NCBI GenBank assembly: GCA_020726505.1
Contig: JAHLEZ010000009.1
Span: 1,984,001-2,048,000 of the forward strand
Direction: 5' to 3'
Source of the DNA: Leptodontidium sp. MPI-SDFR-AT-0119
Lineage: Eukaryota > Ascomycota > Leotiomycetes > Helotiales > Leptodontidiaceae
Length of the DNA stretch: 64,000 bases
The notes under the pieces were generated by a model. It was given only the letters and a program-made list of their open reading frames with translations, was not told the origin of the DNA and did not search any database. Positions within the stretch are counted from its first letter, which is position 1. Every line of letters begins with the position of its first letter. The position numbers and the translations under genes are program-made. Of the stretch, positions 9,394 to 21,600 are shown piece after piece.

Positions 9394-11944
9394 ATGGAGT
9401 CAACCGTAGGATCCTCTCACAGGAAAGTGGACACGGCAGAGGATAGTGCAGAAGAGGATTCACCGTCTTCTGACGATAAGAATACCGCCGACCGTGATGG
9501 AAAGACCCTACCGAAGGGTCACCAAGTAGAGGAGATATTGAAAGCATTTCAGACACAGTTAGACCTGCAACAGGAACAGCTCAGTCTACTTCGGAGATTA
9601 ACAACGAGCAAGGAGAGAGCTGACGCAAAAAAATCAGAGGCCACCACTCCACAAGCAGCTACAGTTTCCACGATACGGTTCCCCAGTAAAGAGGATTTTC
9701 GGCGATCGTTTGCCTGGGATATAGCAAGAGGGCCTCGTTCCCAGTGGCTCGAGGATACCGGCAACTCAATCGGCGAGCAGGACTTTTTCCGAAGTTGTGA
9801 ACGGGACAGAGTCCTCTAGTATTCGCAGCCTGAAAGCTTTCTTGCTAATGATGTAGGATTTACTTCCGTATATTCTAAGTATTGGAGTAGAGATGATCTT
9901 AATGCTGGGACTGAATAGTTATTCAAAGCGAATGATTATGATCGTATGAATCAAGACTTTCGACAGAAATGGCCACGAAGCCTCGGGGATGAAAGCGGAG
10001 AACAGCGGACGTGGACTCCCAACGTTGCTAATGCCGGATTAAGACAAAAGATCCGGTTCTATGGCCATATTTACCATGCCAATGGCGAATTCTTGTTTGA
10101 CGACATCGTGAGTATAGTTTCATGCCATCTCATTGTAAGGGATTATGAACTAACGCTTAATGGGGGCATTTTTCAGTTTGGAGCGCAAGAGTTCTTATTC
10201 CGCTACCGCGACAAATCCAGCTTATCATCACAAAATTTTAAGAAAGGGGTTTGGTTTGCCGTATTTCAATCAGGCCACTTAGTGTCAGTTCAAGAAAGTT
10301 TTGTTTATGCTTTCCGAATATGAGTAGTCTAACTATTGAACTAGATTGATCGCGGACGAGCTAGATCAGCCAGAACATGTGCCATTACGATTTAGCACCA
10401 TAGCTTTCATAGTGCTCCAATTGGACCTCCCAAGTCATATTGGGGGTGCGATGCATGGAATAGCGCTGCTGAATCTCCACCTGTCTGATTGGGCAGAGAG
10501 AGGGGTATTACAATCAATCATAACAAATCGGCATATAGCTTCTAGATATGCCATCCGCTACTTCAAGGTTAAGCCCCGCCAAGGGCGCCATTCGAATGAT
10601 CTGTCTAGTCCACCACCTCTTGAGCTTGGAGATCTCCCAATCCTACGTGAGAAAGGGCATTTCCGCGACGCGAGCGGGGCCATTTCAGCAACCCTAATGG
10701 AGTCGCGAATATCAATAGCCCTGACAACGGAATATACGACTTCTTTCCCTTGTTTTAGTATCATTGTGCTTGGACAAGGGATGTCATGTTGGCCAAAACC
10801 ACGATTTAAGGCCAGAGATGATGAACTATCTGGCATGAGTTTGTTCCTCCAAGCCATTAATGCCGCAGTAGAAGAGGTTTGCGAGTGTTGGGAAACTGTC
10901 TTTAAGAGGTTGGACATAGAACTCAATGTGACAGTGAGTTTTAACTCATCCTTGGAACCTTCGTGGCTTCCAGCATCCTGGCAGGCTCGTGCTAAACTGT
11001 TAGATTACCGACCTATTTGACGAAATCGCCAGCCACCACTTGATGTTTGATGACAAAAGTTTTCCGATATCAAAAAAATATTTCCAGATGCAGCAGATCT
11101 GCCGGATCTTCACTAACTCTATCGAAGAAACAATCCGGGAAATCCACGACCATCGCAAGCGATTTGAGGTGAAGTGGCGAGATGAATGGTTTTTCGGCCT
11201 TGGACGACCCTCTGTCGAGTTCGCAGATGCTTACTCCAATCTCTCCAGCGATTGGGACGAGCTATTAATGTCACAAGAGTCCAGACTCAATTTACTCCTC
11301 GATCGGGCGCAAAAGAAAAAAGATGAAATCGAGAGTTTACGTGATGGTGTAAGCAACCTCCATTGAACATAGTACTTCTAAAATATGTTTTTAGCTAACT
11401 TCCAACAAGCTCTTCAGCGCATCATCCGTTCGCGAAGCTTCCAAGAGTACGGACCTAGCCGGCATTAGTATTCGCCAGAACCAATACATTTTTGTCTTCA
11501 CAGTAACGACTGTTATCTACCTCCCTCTTGGGTTTGTCACAGTAAGCATCTTTCTACTCTATTGATTCCTTCGATCGCATGCTCACCTCCACGTAGTCCG
11601 TATTCGGAATGCATCTCTTCGATACCTCGGATCCTGGCGCAGTAGCAGCGAGAACAAAGTTCTATATCACGCTCATTGTTCTATCGCTTGCTACTTATGC
11701 TACTGCTGGTCTGTCATACTGGCTTGTTAGGAGTCGCAAGCAGGACCAAGAGAGAGTGGTGGCGGAGGCAACAGTGGAAGAGGAGAGCTCTAATCAGGAT
11801 AAGGAGTCAGAACCCGAAGCTGAGGAAGACCAGCAGAGGGGGGCAGACGGAAGGTCAAAGGGGAAATATCGAGGTTTCGGTCTCTTTAGGAGAGAGAAAA
11901 GTACATCTTTGGAAGAGCAGTCTGCAAATGATACGGTCGCTTGA
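9394..11944 (+). pseudogene. CorA-like Mg2+ transporter domain protein, six exons, two TAG codons
   Basis: Fungal protein with a soluble N-terminal half and a C-terminal CorA-like pair of membrane helices. Exons: 9394-10107, 10177 to about 10320, 10345-10933, 11004-11348, 11410-11541 and 11597-11944; introns have GTGAGT/GTAAGC donors and CTAAC-type branch sites, and the last four exons join in phase. Visible marks: a coiled helix (KAFQTQLDLQQEQLSLLRRL), FRSCERDRVL, FYGHIYHANGEFLFDDI, ADELDQPEHVPLRFSTIAF, a helix-rich stretch ending RAQKKKDEIESLRDG, TM1 (TVTTVIYLPLGFVTSVFGMH, where FGMH replaces the GMN of true CorA), TM2 (FYITLIVLSLATYATAGLSYW) and an acidic tail. In-frame TAG codons at 9817 and 9916 sit in otherwise good sequence, and the join near 10320-10345 is off by one frame. 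So it is probably inactive, perhaps by RIP spreading from neighbouring repeats. Ion transport by this subfamily is assumed from the fold only. Confidence 0.78.
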
Positions 11945-12700
11945 ATAGGAGATCTTTTTAAACCGATGGGGCACTCACTTAGAAAGAAGATGGAGTCGGT
12001 ACTTAGAACCAACAGTCAACGTAATATATAGAATTTCTAGTCAAACTGCACCCTCAAGCTATTATCAAGGCGAAATTACTATTGCAAGAGTTCCACCACT
12101 CTTCGAGGCTGAAAATGACAATTACGACTTGATGGCCTCAAAGTTTCAAGTACAGCCCTTTCACATATAGAAGCCTAGTTCTATTGTCATTAGCATAATA
12201 TATTATCTAGGCCTGTAAGGTAGAGACAAGACTTAAGAGAGAATACAAGCGAATAAGAGGAGGATAGAACAGCAAGGCAGATTGAAAAAGTGGCACAAGT
12301 AGGTAACATCAGACTAGAAAGAGTGCCAGAGCAAGAGATACAGGAAGAAGAAAGGTATTTAAGGCCGCTGGCATACTAGGGAGAGGGTTGGGTAGTGAAA
12401 GAAGTATAAGAAACGTCAAGAGAAAAGCAGCGTTAGATTTATACTTGAGATAAAGCTTGTGCCGCGTATAGGAAGTATAACCGATTCATTGGGGTGCTAG
12501 GAGAGGACCTTTTTTGTACGCTCAGGCTAAATCTTTGGCTTGCTCATAAGGGTCAAACCCGGCTCAGGTTAGACTCAGGTCAAAATCCGTCGCTGACTTG
12601 GAATATAGTTTACTAAGCAGGGTGCGATCCTAATAGGAGCCCTAGTTTATTCACCCGAAACGGGCTTATAAAGTGATTATTTTGACAGGTTCTGAATATA
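11945..12700. other. Intergenic boundary between gene space and repeat block
   Basis: Nothing definite. The stretch 12,200-12,450 has charged, coding-like plus-strand triplets broken by TAG/TAA, which may be a repeat fragment, but I cannot name it. Confidence 0.3.
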
Positions 12701-12834
12701 TTGACTGAACTACTGTTTGTCGTATGGACAGATCTCTATACATATACAATCCGTTCCTCGTCATGTGCAAGTGCACATGACTCATTATCACATGACTCAT
12801 TCCACACTAACCTCTAGGCTTCTACACTTCAACA
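12701..12834 (-). repeat. Probable 3' LTR edge of copia A
   Basis: On the minus strand a polypurine tract (GATCTGGGGGAG) is followed directly by TGTTGAAGTG..., the usual start of a 3' LTR; the LTR end is at 12834. It contains a TATA-like TGTATATGTATAG and a short inverted motif around GTGCACTTGCAC. The far end of the LTR could not be fixed; a TGTT at about 12714 is one candidate. The matching 5' LTR is absent from the window. Confidence 0.4.
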
Positions 12835-15800
12835 CTCCCCCAGATCTATTTAGACGATCTCCCTGATGCCAATTGCAGCTCTATTTCGTTCGAACGAATC
12901 TCGTAGTAGAGGCTTTGTCATTCCATTAGCAAGCATATGCTTTCCCGGGACCTAGTAAGTCTTAATCGTCCCCTTCTTGACCTTATTAATAATATGGTAG
13001 TGGGCGATATCAATATGCTTGATCTTCGAGGTGTTTGAGGCTCCGCGTGTTACTTACACTGCTCCCTTATTATCCCTATAAAGCATGGGAACTGTCGCCA
13101 GCTTATTTTGGTGTCCCTCGAGGATAGCGATTAACCTCCGCAATCATATAACTTGCTTAAGAGCTTCGCTCATCCCTACTGTCTCTGCCTCTGTTGTAGA
13201 TCGGGCTACTGCATTCACCTTCTTAGAGTAGTGGAGTACCACTCCCCCATGAACTATCAAAACAAAGCCCAGCAAGCTCTTGCGGTCTCGAGGATCTGCC
13301 GCATAGTCGGAGTCCGAAAATGCCATGGTATCAAGTGGTCCTGCAGCCCCCACATGGGCTTCGATTCCATAGTCAACGTTATAGTAGTCTATGGGTTCTA
13401 TTCCCTTTACATGGCTGTTCTTTCCTCCGAACCAAATTCCAAATTCCAAGGTCCTGCTAACGTAGCCTAGGACACGCTACAGAGCCATCCAATAATCCCA
13501 ATCTGCGGATGCTATGAAGGTTGCAATCTTATTAACTGCCATGGCGATATCTGACCTAGTGACACAAAGCCAGATAAGCTTTCCTAGCAATTCTAAGAAC
13601 CTCTTGTATTAATAGTCCGTAAGCTCCTTCCCTATTCCCTTGCATAGGTTGACCACAGCGTCGGATTCCATCGGAGTAGCACACTTGGACGATTTCTGGT
13701 CTAAATATTCGCTGACAATATCTCTGGCGTAGACTAACTAATCAATCGAAATCGCTCTATCTTCGTGACTCTGGATTCGGATTCCCAATAGGTAATCCGC
13801 CTCCCCTAGATCCTTTATCTCAAATCGGCCTTTCAACTGCTCTTTAACCTACTTAATAGCATCCTCGTCTCCTCCGGTCAATAGCATATCATCCACATGT
13901 GCCCCGATGATCACTCCTGTCTTCTCACTGATGAAGATAGTGTCATCCTAAGGGATTGCCTTAAACCCTATTTCCTAGAGAAATTCCGTAAGCAAGAGAT
14001 ACCACAATCTGGCGGCTTGCTTTAACCCGTATAGGCTCTTAAGGACTCTAACACAGTCCCTAAACCGTGACTATAGCTCTAGGGGAAATCGCATATAGAC
14101 TGCGTTCTCCTCTGGCAATGTAACCGCCAGAAAGGCAGCAACAACATCTATATTATATAGCTTCTACCTATGCTTCGCTACGAGTGCAATAATCGTCTTA
14201 AGGGCGGACAACCGGATTATAGAAGCAAATGTCTCTTCGTAGCTAATACCGTATTCTTGGGTATACCCCCTCGCAACTAATCGTGCCTTATACCGTACGA
14301 TGTTCCCATCTCGATCCTTCTTATAGTCGAACACTAATTTCGAGCTTACGATCTCTGCGCCGGGTAAGGGTTACTGCGGTTCTAAAAACGTTCCCAGCCT
14401 TTTTAGCGTGTCCACTTCGACTTGAATTGCCTCGTCCTATCGATTAAAAGCTAGGGAATCTGCCACTTGCTTATAAATCAACTTCTTAACAGCGATGTCA
14501 TTGAATTAGAGGCCTATTAGCATTACTCGTTCCACGACTTTTCGGGCGTAGACATCCCCCCTGGATTTCTTCCTCCGTGCCGCTATCTCAGCTCGGATTT
14601 CTTGCCTGCGAACATCCTCCTTTGCTTTCTTTTCTACGACTCTCTCTTTCCGTTCCTGAACCCTCACTTCGGATGCTAGTTGTAGCGCTTTATCGTTGCC
14701 TAGATCAACAACTATTACATCTAAGATATTAGAGTCGTAAAAAGAGCCTCGACCGTGACAGTTAGCTCCTTCCTTATCTAAGTCTTCCCCAGCCGCTAGT
14801 ATACCAGAACTCTAACCGTGGTGGTCACCGTCCTCCTCGACGCCTTCCCCGGCTCCTTCACTACTATCATCTCCCCCTAGCTCTTCCAAATTGTTAAGAG
14901 AGTCAACGTCATCGTCTTTATCGTCGGTTTTATCTTTAATAATTTGATCGACTTGCCTACTAGCAGTTCCTTCTTCTCTTGGCATATTTCTGCCGTCATC
15001 ATCCAGCGTCCGCAAATCCTCATCAGGGAGACCTGAATGCGTTTCATCGAATCGTATAAATCGAACGCGAAATGCCTTCTTCTCTTCTAGATGCCATACT
15101 AAGTAAAGCTTCTCTGATTCCTCCGCATAACCAACAAACACTCCTTTCCATGCTCTAGCCGCGAGTTTATTCCTCTTTTCCTTTGGAATAAGCACATATG
15201 CTAGGCATCCAAACGTACGGAGGTGGTCTATATGGCACCTCGTTTTCCGCCATTGCTCCCATAGAGACTTATCCATTTTCTTTACCTATTACCTATTGCG
15301 ATACCACGCTACAACTTAGTATGAGAACTCCCAGTATTCTTCTGGTAAACCGGCCGCGAGTCGTAAGGTACGTCCTCTCTCTAAAATAGTCCTTATGCTT
15401 CTTTCTGCAATACCGTCTCCTTTAGGGAAGTGCCCTATAGTTGGCTCAAGTTAAATCCCTCTGTCTTTACAAAATGCTTCCATTGTCTTATTCAAGAATT
15501 CTCGTCCTCGATCAAATCAAAAACTTTGGCACTTCTTACCCTTTGAGAATCTACGGTATTCGTTCTCGACTTCTATCACCCAATCCTTAATCCTTTGCAT
15601 AACATACTTCTTATTTGCACGAAAGTACACCCAAATCCGTCCTGTTTTCTAGTTTATAATCGTCAACATTTACCACTTACCTTGTAGCAACGATACTAGA
15701 ACTAGCCTATACAAATCCATATGGACTTTCTCTAGCTTCTTTGTTACTAGTAACATTGGTTCCCTTGATAGATTACGAGTCATCTTTCCTAAGGTGCAGC

Positions 15801-15858
15801 TCTCGCAGAATAGGGGGCAGAATACATGATTTCCCAGCCCATCCATCACCTTCTAGAG
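12835..15858 (-). mobile_element. Ty1/copia element A, pol segment (integrase, reverse transcriptase, RNase H)
   Basis: Read on the minus strand from right to left. Integrase begins near 15,830 with FCPLFCESCTLGKMTRN, then GREFLNK and the DKSLWEQWRKTRCHIDHLRT..GCLAY block (15,276-14,812). Reverse transcriptase has NIDVVAAFLAVTLPEE, SLYGLKQAARLWY and the intact active site HVDDMLLTG near 13,890. RNase H ends with AFSDSDYAADPRDRKSLLGF and ARSTTEAE (13,449-13,144). In-frame TAG/TAA codons occur at Gln/Trp-type positions, but fewer than in the other elements here. The upstream part of the same element resumes at 34,045, beyond the inserted LINE. Confidence 0.85.
15846..15858. repeat. LINE target-site duplication, left copy
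   Basis: TCACCTTCTAGAG occurs here and again at 34045-34057, directly after the LINE poly(A). The two copies fall inside one copia pre-integrase frame, so the insertion site is certain. Confidence 0.9.
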
Positions 15859-16000
15859 GTTCAACACCTTTTTCGGGACCTTTGACCCCCCTGCCTTTTA
15901 ACCACAGTTGCTTCCATTCTTTAAAGAACCACTAAAACACCCCTCTCCCTTGCCCTTATACGCTGCAGGCCCTTATAAGCCTAGCTAGCGTGTAGGTGGT

Positions 16001-17505
16001 ATGGAGCCCCTTTCCGACCTCTTCGGCTCTTCAGAGCCCCCTACGCCAACGCCAATGCCAAGAGACCTAGGAGAGCTTCCGAATAGGCCTCCTTTAGGCT
16101 CCGAATCGAACGAGCCTACGCTTAGGGCCTCTAGAGGTGTACGAGACTCTAGTATCGATCCCCTTACTTAAAATACCCTCTTTCGACCCCTATTTACTAG
16201 TGCGGCTCAACAGAGCCGCACGGAGCCCGGAGCTAAGCGCGGACCACCTTCAAGTCCCCCCTTAGTACGGCATATCGATAAGAATCGTCGCTTAGCTAGC
16301 CAACTAAGCTTCTAATTCTTAATAGGTAGTAATACTACTAATACGGACGAAGCTAGTAACTTACTAGTATTAGAGGCCAGAGACTTATTAGTTAAAGCAT
16401 ACTTAGTTACTTAATTAAGAAGTAAGTAAGCTAGGCTACTTGATTTACTAGAGGTATTCCGGGAATTTACAAAGCATAGTAAAATACGTAATACGACTAC
16501 GATTCTAGCCTCGCAGGTAGCTAACCTTGAGCAAGCTACTAAAAAAATCGAAATTCAAGCTCGCCAAAATCAAATAAAGCCTTAAGCTAGTCAATTAGCT
16601 AATTCGGCTACTACGGCAAAGTCTACATAGGCGAATGTAGTAAATAACGCCAAAAACCAAGAGAATTTAGCCTAGTGGACTGATATTCGCCCTAAAGGGA
16701 ATAGGCCTAAGGCTAGTAATACTAGCCCTAGCCCTAAGGAGACTACTAATACGGGTACTAATAGTGGCAAAGGTAAGTCTGCTCTTACTAAGAGATGCAC
16801 CCTCTTACAGGCACGGAATGTCCAAGCAAACACTTTTTCTTTTATAACTACGCGCAATTTGCTTAATTTTGCTTTTAATAAGAAGGGAATACAAGGGCTA
16901 GTTATCTCTACTATTTCTCTCTTTTTAAGGGGTAATATAGTAGTTACTATTACCCCTAATTTTAACGTTAAGTTCTTGATTTTAAACGAGTCAATTATTA
17001 AGGGGATGCTTCCCGATTTGATTTTAATTAAGAGAGGAGAGCTATGATATAAAGTCGCTATTTATAGTATCCCTATTAGGGAGTTCGATACAGAAGAGGG
17101 ACTAGATTTTAAGCTAGTAGCTAAAGAAATCTAAACCTTTAATAAAGGTTTTACCCCCGTAGGAAAGTCTTATTAGACTACTCTTAAGGAAAAACGTGAC
17201 TTAGGCCTAGTATAAACAGGTACTATTGTAGTTGCTTTCCTAAGCCAAGAGCAAGCAAAAAGAGCTATATTTAATAAGCTTTATATTGCGGGTATTTTAG
17301 CTAAAGTAGTAAAATATATAAATACTCTTAGTACCTCTTAATGTACTAGATGCGCTGGTTTTGGGTACTCTGAAGTTCTCTGTAAAAGAGCTAAAAAGTG
17401 TATTTTATGCGCAAAAAATCATATAAGTAAGCAACATAGTTGTAATACTTGTAAATCAAATACTAGGTATTTACACTTAAGTATAAGATGTGTAAATTGT
17501 AATAG
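16001..17505 (+). pseudogene. LINE ORF1 (Gag-like, zinc knuckles)
   Basis: ATG at 16001 (MEPLSDLFGSSEPPTPTPMP). A Pro/Ser-rich N-terminus and a helical middle lead into a Cys-rich end (CTRCAGFGYSEVLCKRAKKC, CILCAKNH, HSCNTC, RCVNC). The last knuckle is split by the gypsy insertion and resumes at 29840 as THIANSKLC, with the stop near 29973. Tad1-clade ORF1 proteins bind the element RNA through such knuckles. Many in-frame TAG/TAA codons make it non-functional. Confidence 0.8.
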
Positions 17506-17785
17506 TGTGGCGGGGACAGCCGCTAATTTCTTTTGTCACATGACTGGGCTGGTCCTTCGCATATATAAGGAGCTAACACTTGACTATAGAACGTCAAGAA
17601 CGTAACACTAGATATATTCTATTTATTAGAACCTTTTCCCTCCCCTCCTTTGCCGATTCGTACTCTCTAGATATGTGATATCTTTAGATTTGATTAATCT
17701 GTTATTTATAGAGCCTAGAATCTCCTCTAGTGGCTCGCTACATATTACCCTCTTGTTGTGTAGATTAGGGTTCGTCCCTCCTATA
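17506..17785 (+). repeat. 5' LTR of gypsy A
   Basis: 280 bp, same length as the 3' LTR. Contains ATATATAAGGAG as a likely TATA box (near 17560). Its differences from the 3' copy are C/T or G/A, e.g. CTCTAGTGG for CTCTGGTGG and CCTATA for CCCACA at the end. Confidence 0.88.
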
Positions 17786-18663
17786 TATTTTTAGTGACTG
17801 ACGTAGGGAGTGAGTTATTACTAGAGGAGGAACTAAGTAAGTATAATAGTAAGGCCCTTATATATTAACTTATATAAGGAGAGTCAGGAAAAACGATAAT
17901 TGTCTAAACTGAGGGAGCTATTTAGTTAGTTATCTCTTAGCCCTTAAGGCAAAACGACGAATATAGAGAATGTAGACCTTTGACCTAGGGAGAACGAAGA
18001 CTACTAAGGAACTAGGGAAAGCTACAAAGTAAGAGCACTTATAATACTAGAAAATCTGTCTCCCTTAGGCCACTGTTCTAATTCCATCGTTCCGAGACAC
18101 AGTACCTGGCCACTTCGCACTAGTTTCTATTCCTAGCGAAGGTTCTAGTGTTTCTAGACGTAATTAGTATTCTTTAAACGCTAAGAAAAGTCGAGACTTT
18201 ATAACGGAACTGAAATTAATATATTAGAGGCTTAAGTAGAGTACTGGCGAGCCTATATTTCGGAGTGTTCGGCGAGACATAGAACTTCTAGGTTAGTCTG
18301 AAGCCTAAGTAGCTTATGCCGAGTGTTAATCTCCTTACTTTGTTTTCTTATTATATTTACTTTTGTTATTTTTGTAATTTCCGTGTACGAGCCTTAAGCT
18401 TTAAGGCGTGTTTGTTTTAGTTTAGTAGTTATTAGCGTTCGCTAAGGGCTGACTAAGGAACACGGCCCTGAACCTTCGCTAGGAGTTATTGACATTTATC
18501 TCGTTTTAGGGTAGTGAGAGCTTATATACTTTCTGTTTTAGGGGAGGGGGTTTCCTTTATATTTCTTTAGTGATTAATGTACCGCATTTTCAGTTACTTT
18601 CTTGTGTTTTAATCGACGACACTATTAACTTACTTCACAATGACCTTTTTATGATAACGTACG

Positions 18664-21600
18664 ATGTTAAATAACGGAAACATTAATTACGGCTACGGTA
18701 ACCCTGGGATGAGTGGGTTCGGTAATATTATAATGCCCCTTGGCTTTATTTTAACAGGAGTAACTCCTTCGTTTGGACCTGGAATTACTGTTGGGCTAAG
18801 CCTTGACACCTTTACACTCTCTGAGGACACTACTTTTTAAACCTCGGAGACTTCTTAGAAGAGGAACAAGGGAAAGAAAGAAAAGTAAGGGACTAGTGGC
18901 TCTGATTCTACTAATCTTATAAGGCCACACTAATACTCTGGCCTTACCTTTACTATAGACGACTTAAAGAACCTAAAAATCTATCTTAGTTAGCTTATGC
19001 CTATTGCCGGAACCCTAAATGCCCCTATCTTTAATAGAATCAATGTCAGCAACTACTTCCGGATTCTTGATCGATACTTTATAGCTTATATTATTACTAG
19101 TGATCAAGTTAAGAAAGAATAGGTTGCTAAGTACGCTACTTAAGCTTATATATAGACTATTCGGAAGCTTTCAGGCTTTAAAGAGGGTAGCTATATTAGC
19201 TTCAAGGATGCCGTAATCTAGGAGTACTAGCGTGATGATACGGAGCGTCGCCTATATACTAATAGTTATCTTGACCGACTTGAGCATAACTTTAAGACTC
19301 TTGTAGAGGACGGCGAGCCTACTCCCGAATAGTGCCGCGACTTCCTCTAAGTATTTAGAGAGGTTATTATTAACTATATTAACTATAGTAACCTCACTAA
19401 CAAGTAAGCCTCTATAAAATTTATCTTCTCCCTTTCTTAGAATCTACGAACTAAAGCTGTATAAGTTGCTTTTAAAAATAGTAGAACCCTGAATATTAAT
19501 AACATAAACTTATTCGGAAAGGTCTACTCTATTGTAAAGGCCTACCTTAACTCCGAGAGGGAGCTAAGCGCTATTACTAAAGAGCAAGGCATCACCGACT
19601 GAGTATAGGGCAACACTAATAACACTAACTTATTTATTAAGCGCTTTATACCTTAATTAACGACTTATATTATTCCGCCTCGTAATAATAGACTAATACC
19701 CCGGCATTAGTTTAACTTTGCTAACTATAAGGACAACTCTACACGGGACGAGATTTCTAGAGTACTAAAGTAATAAGACGAGGAGCTGTTTGTACCTAAT
19801 TTCCTTCTTACTTTAGAGAAAGTTACTAGGAACTTAAGTAGAGTTAACACAAGAGATTTGGATTTCATTACTAAAGGATTAAAATACATAAAGATTCTCG
19901 GAGTAGTAGTTCAAAGAGCCTCTAATGCCAACTTCACCGCTAAGGTTAATATATTTATATTCTTTAAAGAGGCCTAAGAGTAAGCTGCCGTCGACTATAG
20001 TGCAGTAAATTCGAGTTCCTTGGGGTATAACAAGTGTGCCAGAGATGATTATAGTTGCCGCTAGTGTATAAATTAACACTAGCTAGGCATAAGACCTCAA
20101 GAATATTATAGCTATATGAACTAATACTATGACTATAAGAAATAGATCGGTCTTAGTATTATTTATAAAGCCGACGACACTAACTACATTTACATTGGCC
20201 TATAGCAAGAGGGGAAGAAGTTATACCCCGTCTAGTTTCCCTTAGACAGAAGGTCTAGAAGACATTATATTTTAACGCGGGTCTTAAACACCTTATACGA
20301 CCTTAACCCTAAACGTCGAGTCAAAGTAGTTAAAGAACTCCTTAATATAAGAAAAGAAGCTGCGCTTGTTAAGGAGAAGGGTGATAAGGAAACACAATCT
20401 TCGACTGTTCTTACTATAAGTTACATTAAGCTTATCGAAGAGCCCACGGGAGACCTCAACTCGGATATTATTAGTTAATAAGACTACACTAAATACTAAT
20501 TAGCACAGATCTAAAATTTACTAGCGTATAGCACTAATAGTACTGATTCTGAAGTTATAGTAGCTCCGGTCGAGACTAGGCAGCGAAAGGGAGCACTTAG
20601 ATAAGAGCCGTATAAGACTTCGGACAAGCTCTAAGAGAAAATTAAGTCTTAATTTACTTATAGTAAACTAAAGGCACCCTACGATATTAAAGAACTAGTC
20701 AAGTTCGCTAATATTATAGACGTCGACAACTTAGCAGAGACTAGAATAACACCGCAATAAATTCTAGCCTGTAATAAGTCTAAAGTCTCTAACCTAAGTA
20801 CGAAAACGACATCTACTACGACACCGAAAACATCTTCTAAAACATTACTTATTAGTAGTATAACAAAAAAGAGAGCCTCGAAGTCTAAGGCACTAGTAAT
20901 ACTATTAGCTATCCCTAGACTTATATCCCGTATAGTGTTATCTCGAAGTCCTCGTGTATAAGAGGCGTTAACTCGAAATAGTTATAGGCTTAATAACATC
21001 TTGGATAAATTGCTTATATAAAAGGAGCTTCCCGGAAACCTTACACTAAGAGAAATCATAGTCCTTATAGACTCGCTTAAAATATCTCGTCTCTCTACTA
21101 GAACGATTAACTAACGTATATAAAAGGAATTAATCGTTAATATTAGTACCTTAGAGTTTGAAGAACTAGAGTTAATAACTAGAGAAGATATTATTATGTA
21201 TTAAAAACTACTTTACGGCACTTTATATACTCTTCTGAACCTCTATATTACTAATGTTTTTATGACTGCGAACTATAAACGACGACTTGAGGAAATTAAA
21301 CGGGAAGGCCTTAAGTTAAAGTATAAGTATTAGAAAGAGCACATTATAACTCACAGCTTTATCCTAAGAAATCTACTAGCGGCAAAGTTTAAAACATAAC
21401 AAAGACGCTAGCGACTTCAATTGTTCGTATAATAAGAAGCTCTTATTAACAACTTAGTACTATAGCTTATAGTTAGCGCTATCCCAGTCTTTAGTCTAAT
21501 CCTTATAGTATTACTTAAAACTATAATGCTACTTAGTAAGTGTATCTTTGGGAACCTTCTGACGAAACGCACTCGCGCTTAAGAACTATTATATATTAAA

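Noticed and set aside
10108..10176. Treating 10108-10176 as coding in the CorA-like gene
   Set aside because: It is stop-free and a multiple of three, but has a GTGAGT donor, an ACTAAC branch and a TTTTTCAG acceptor, and its translation breaks the surrounding protein.
12760..12800. Short palindromic CATGTGCAAGTGCACATG motif as a regulatory operator
   Set aside because: It lies inside a probable LTR and no partner or conserved context is visible.
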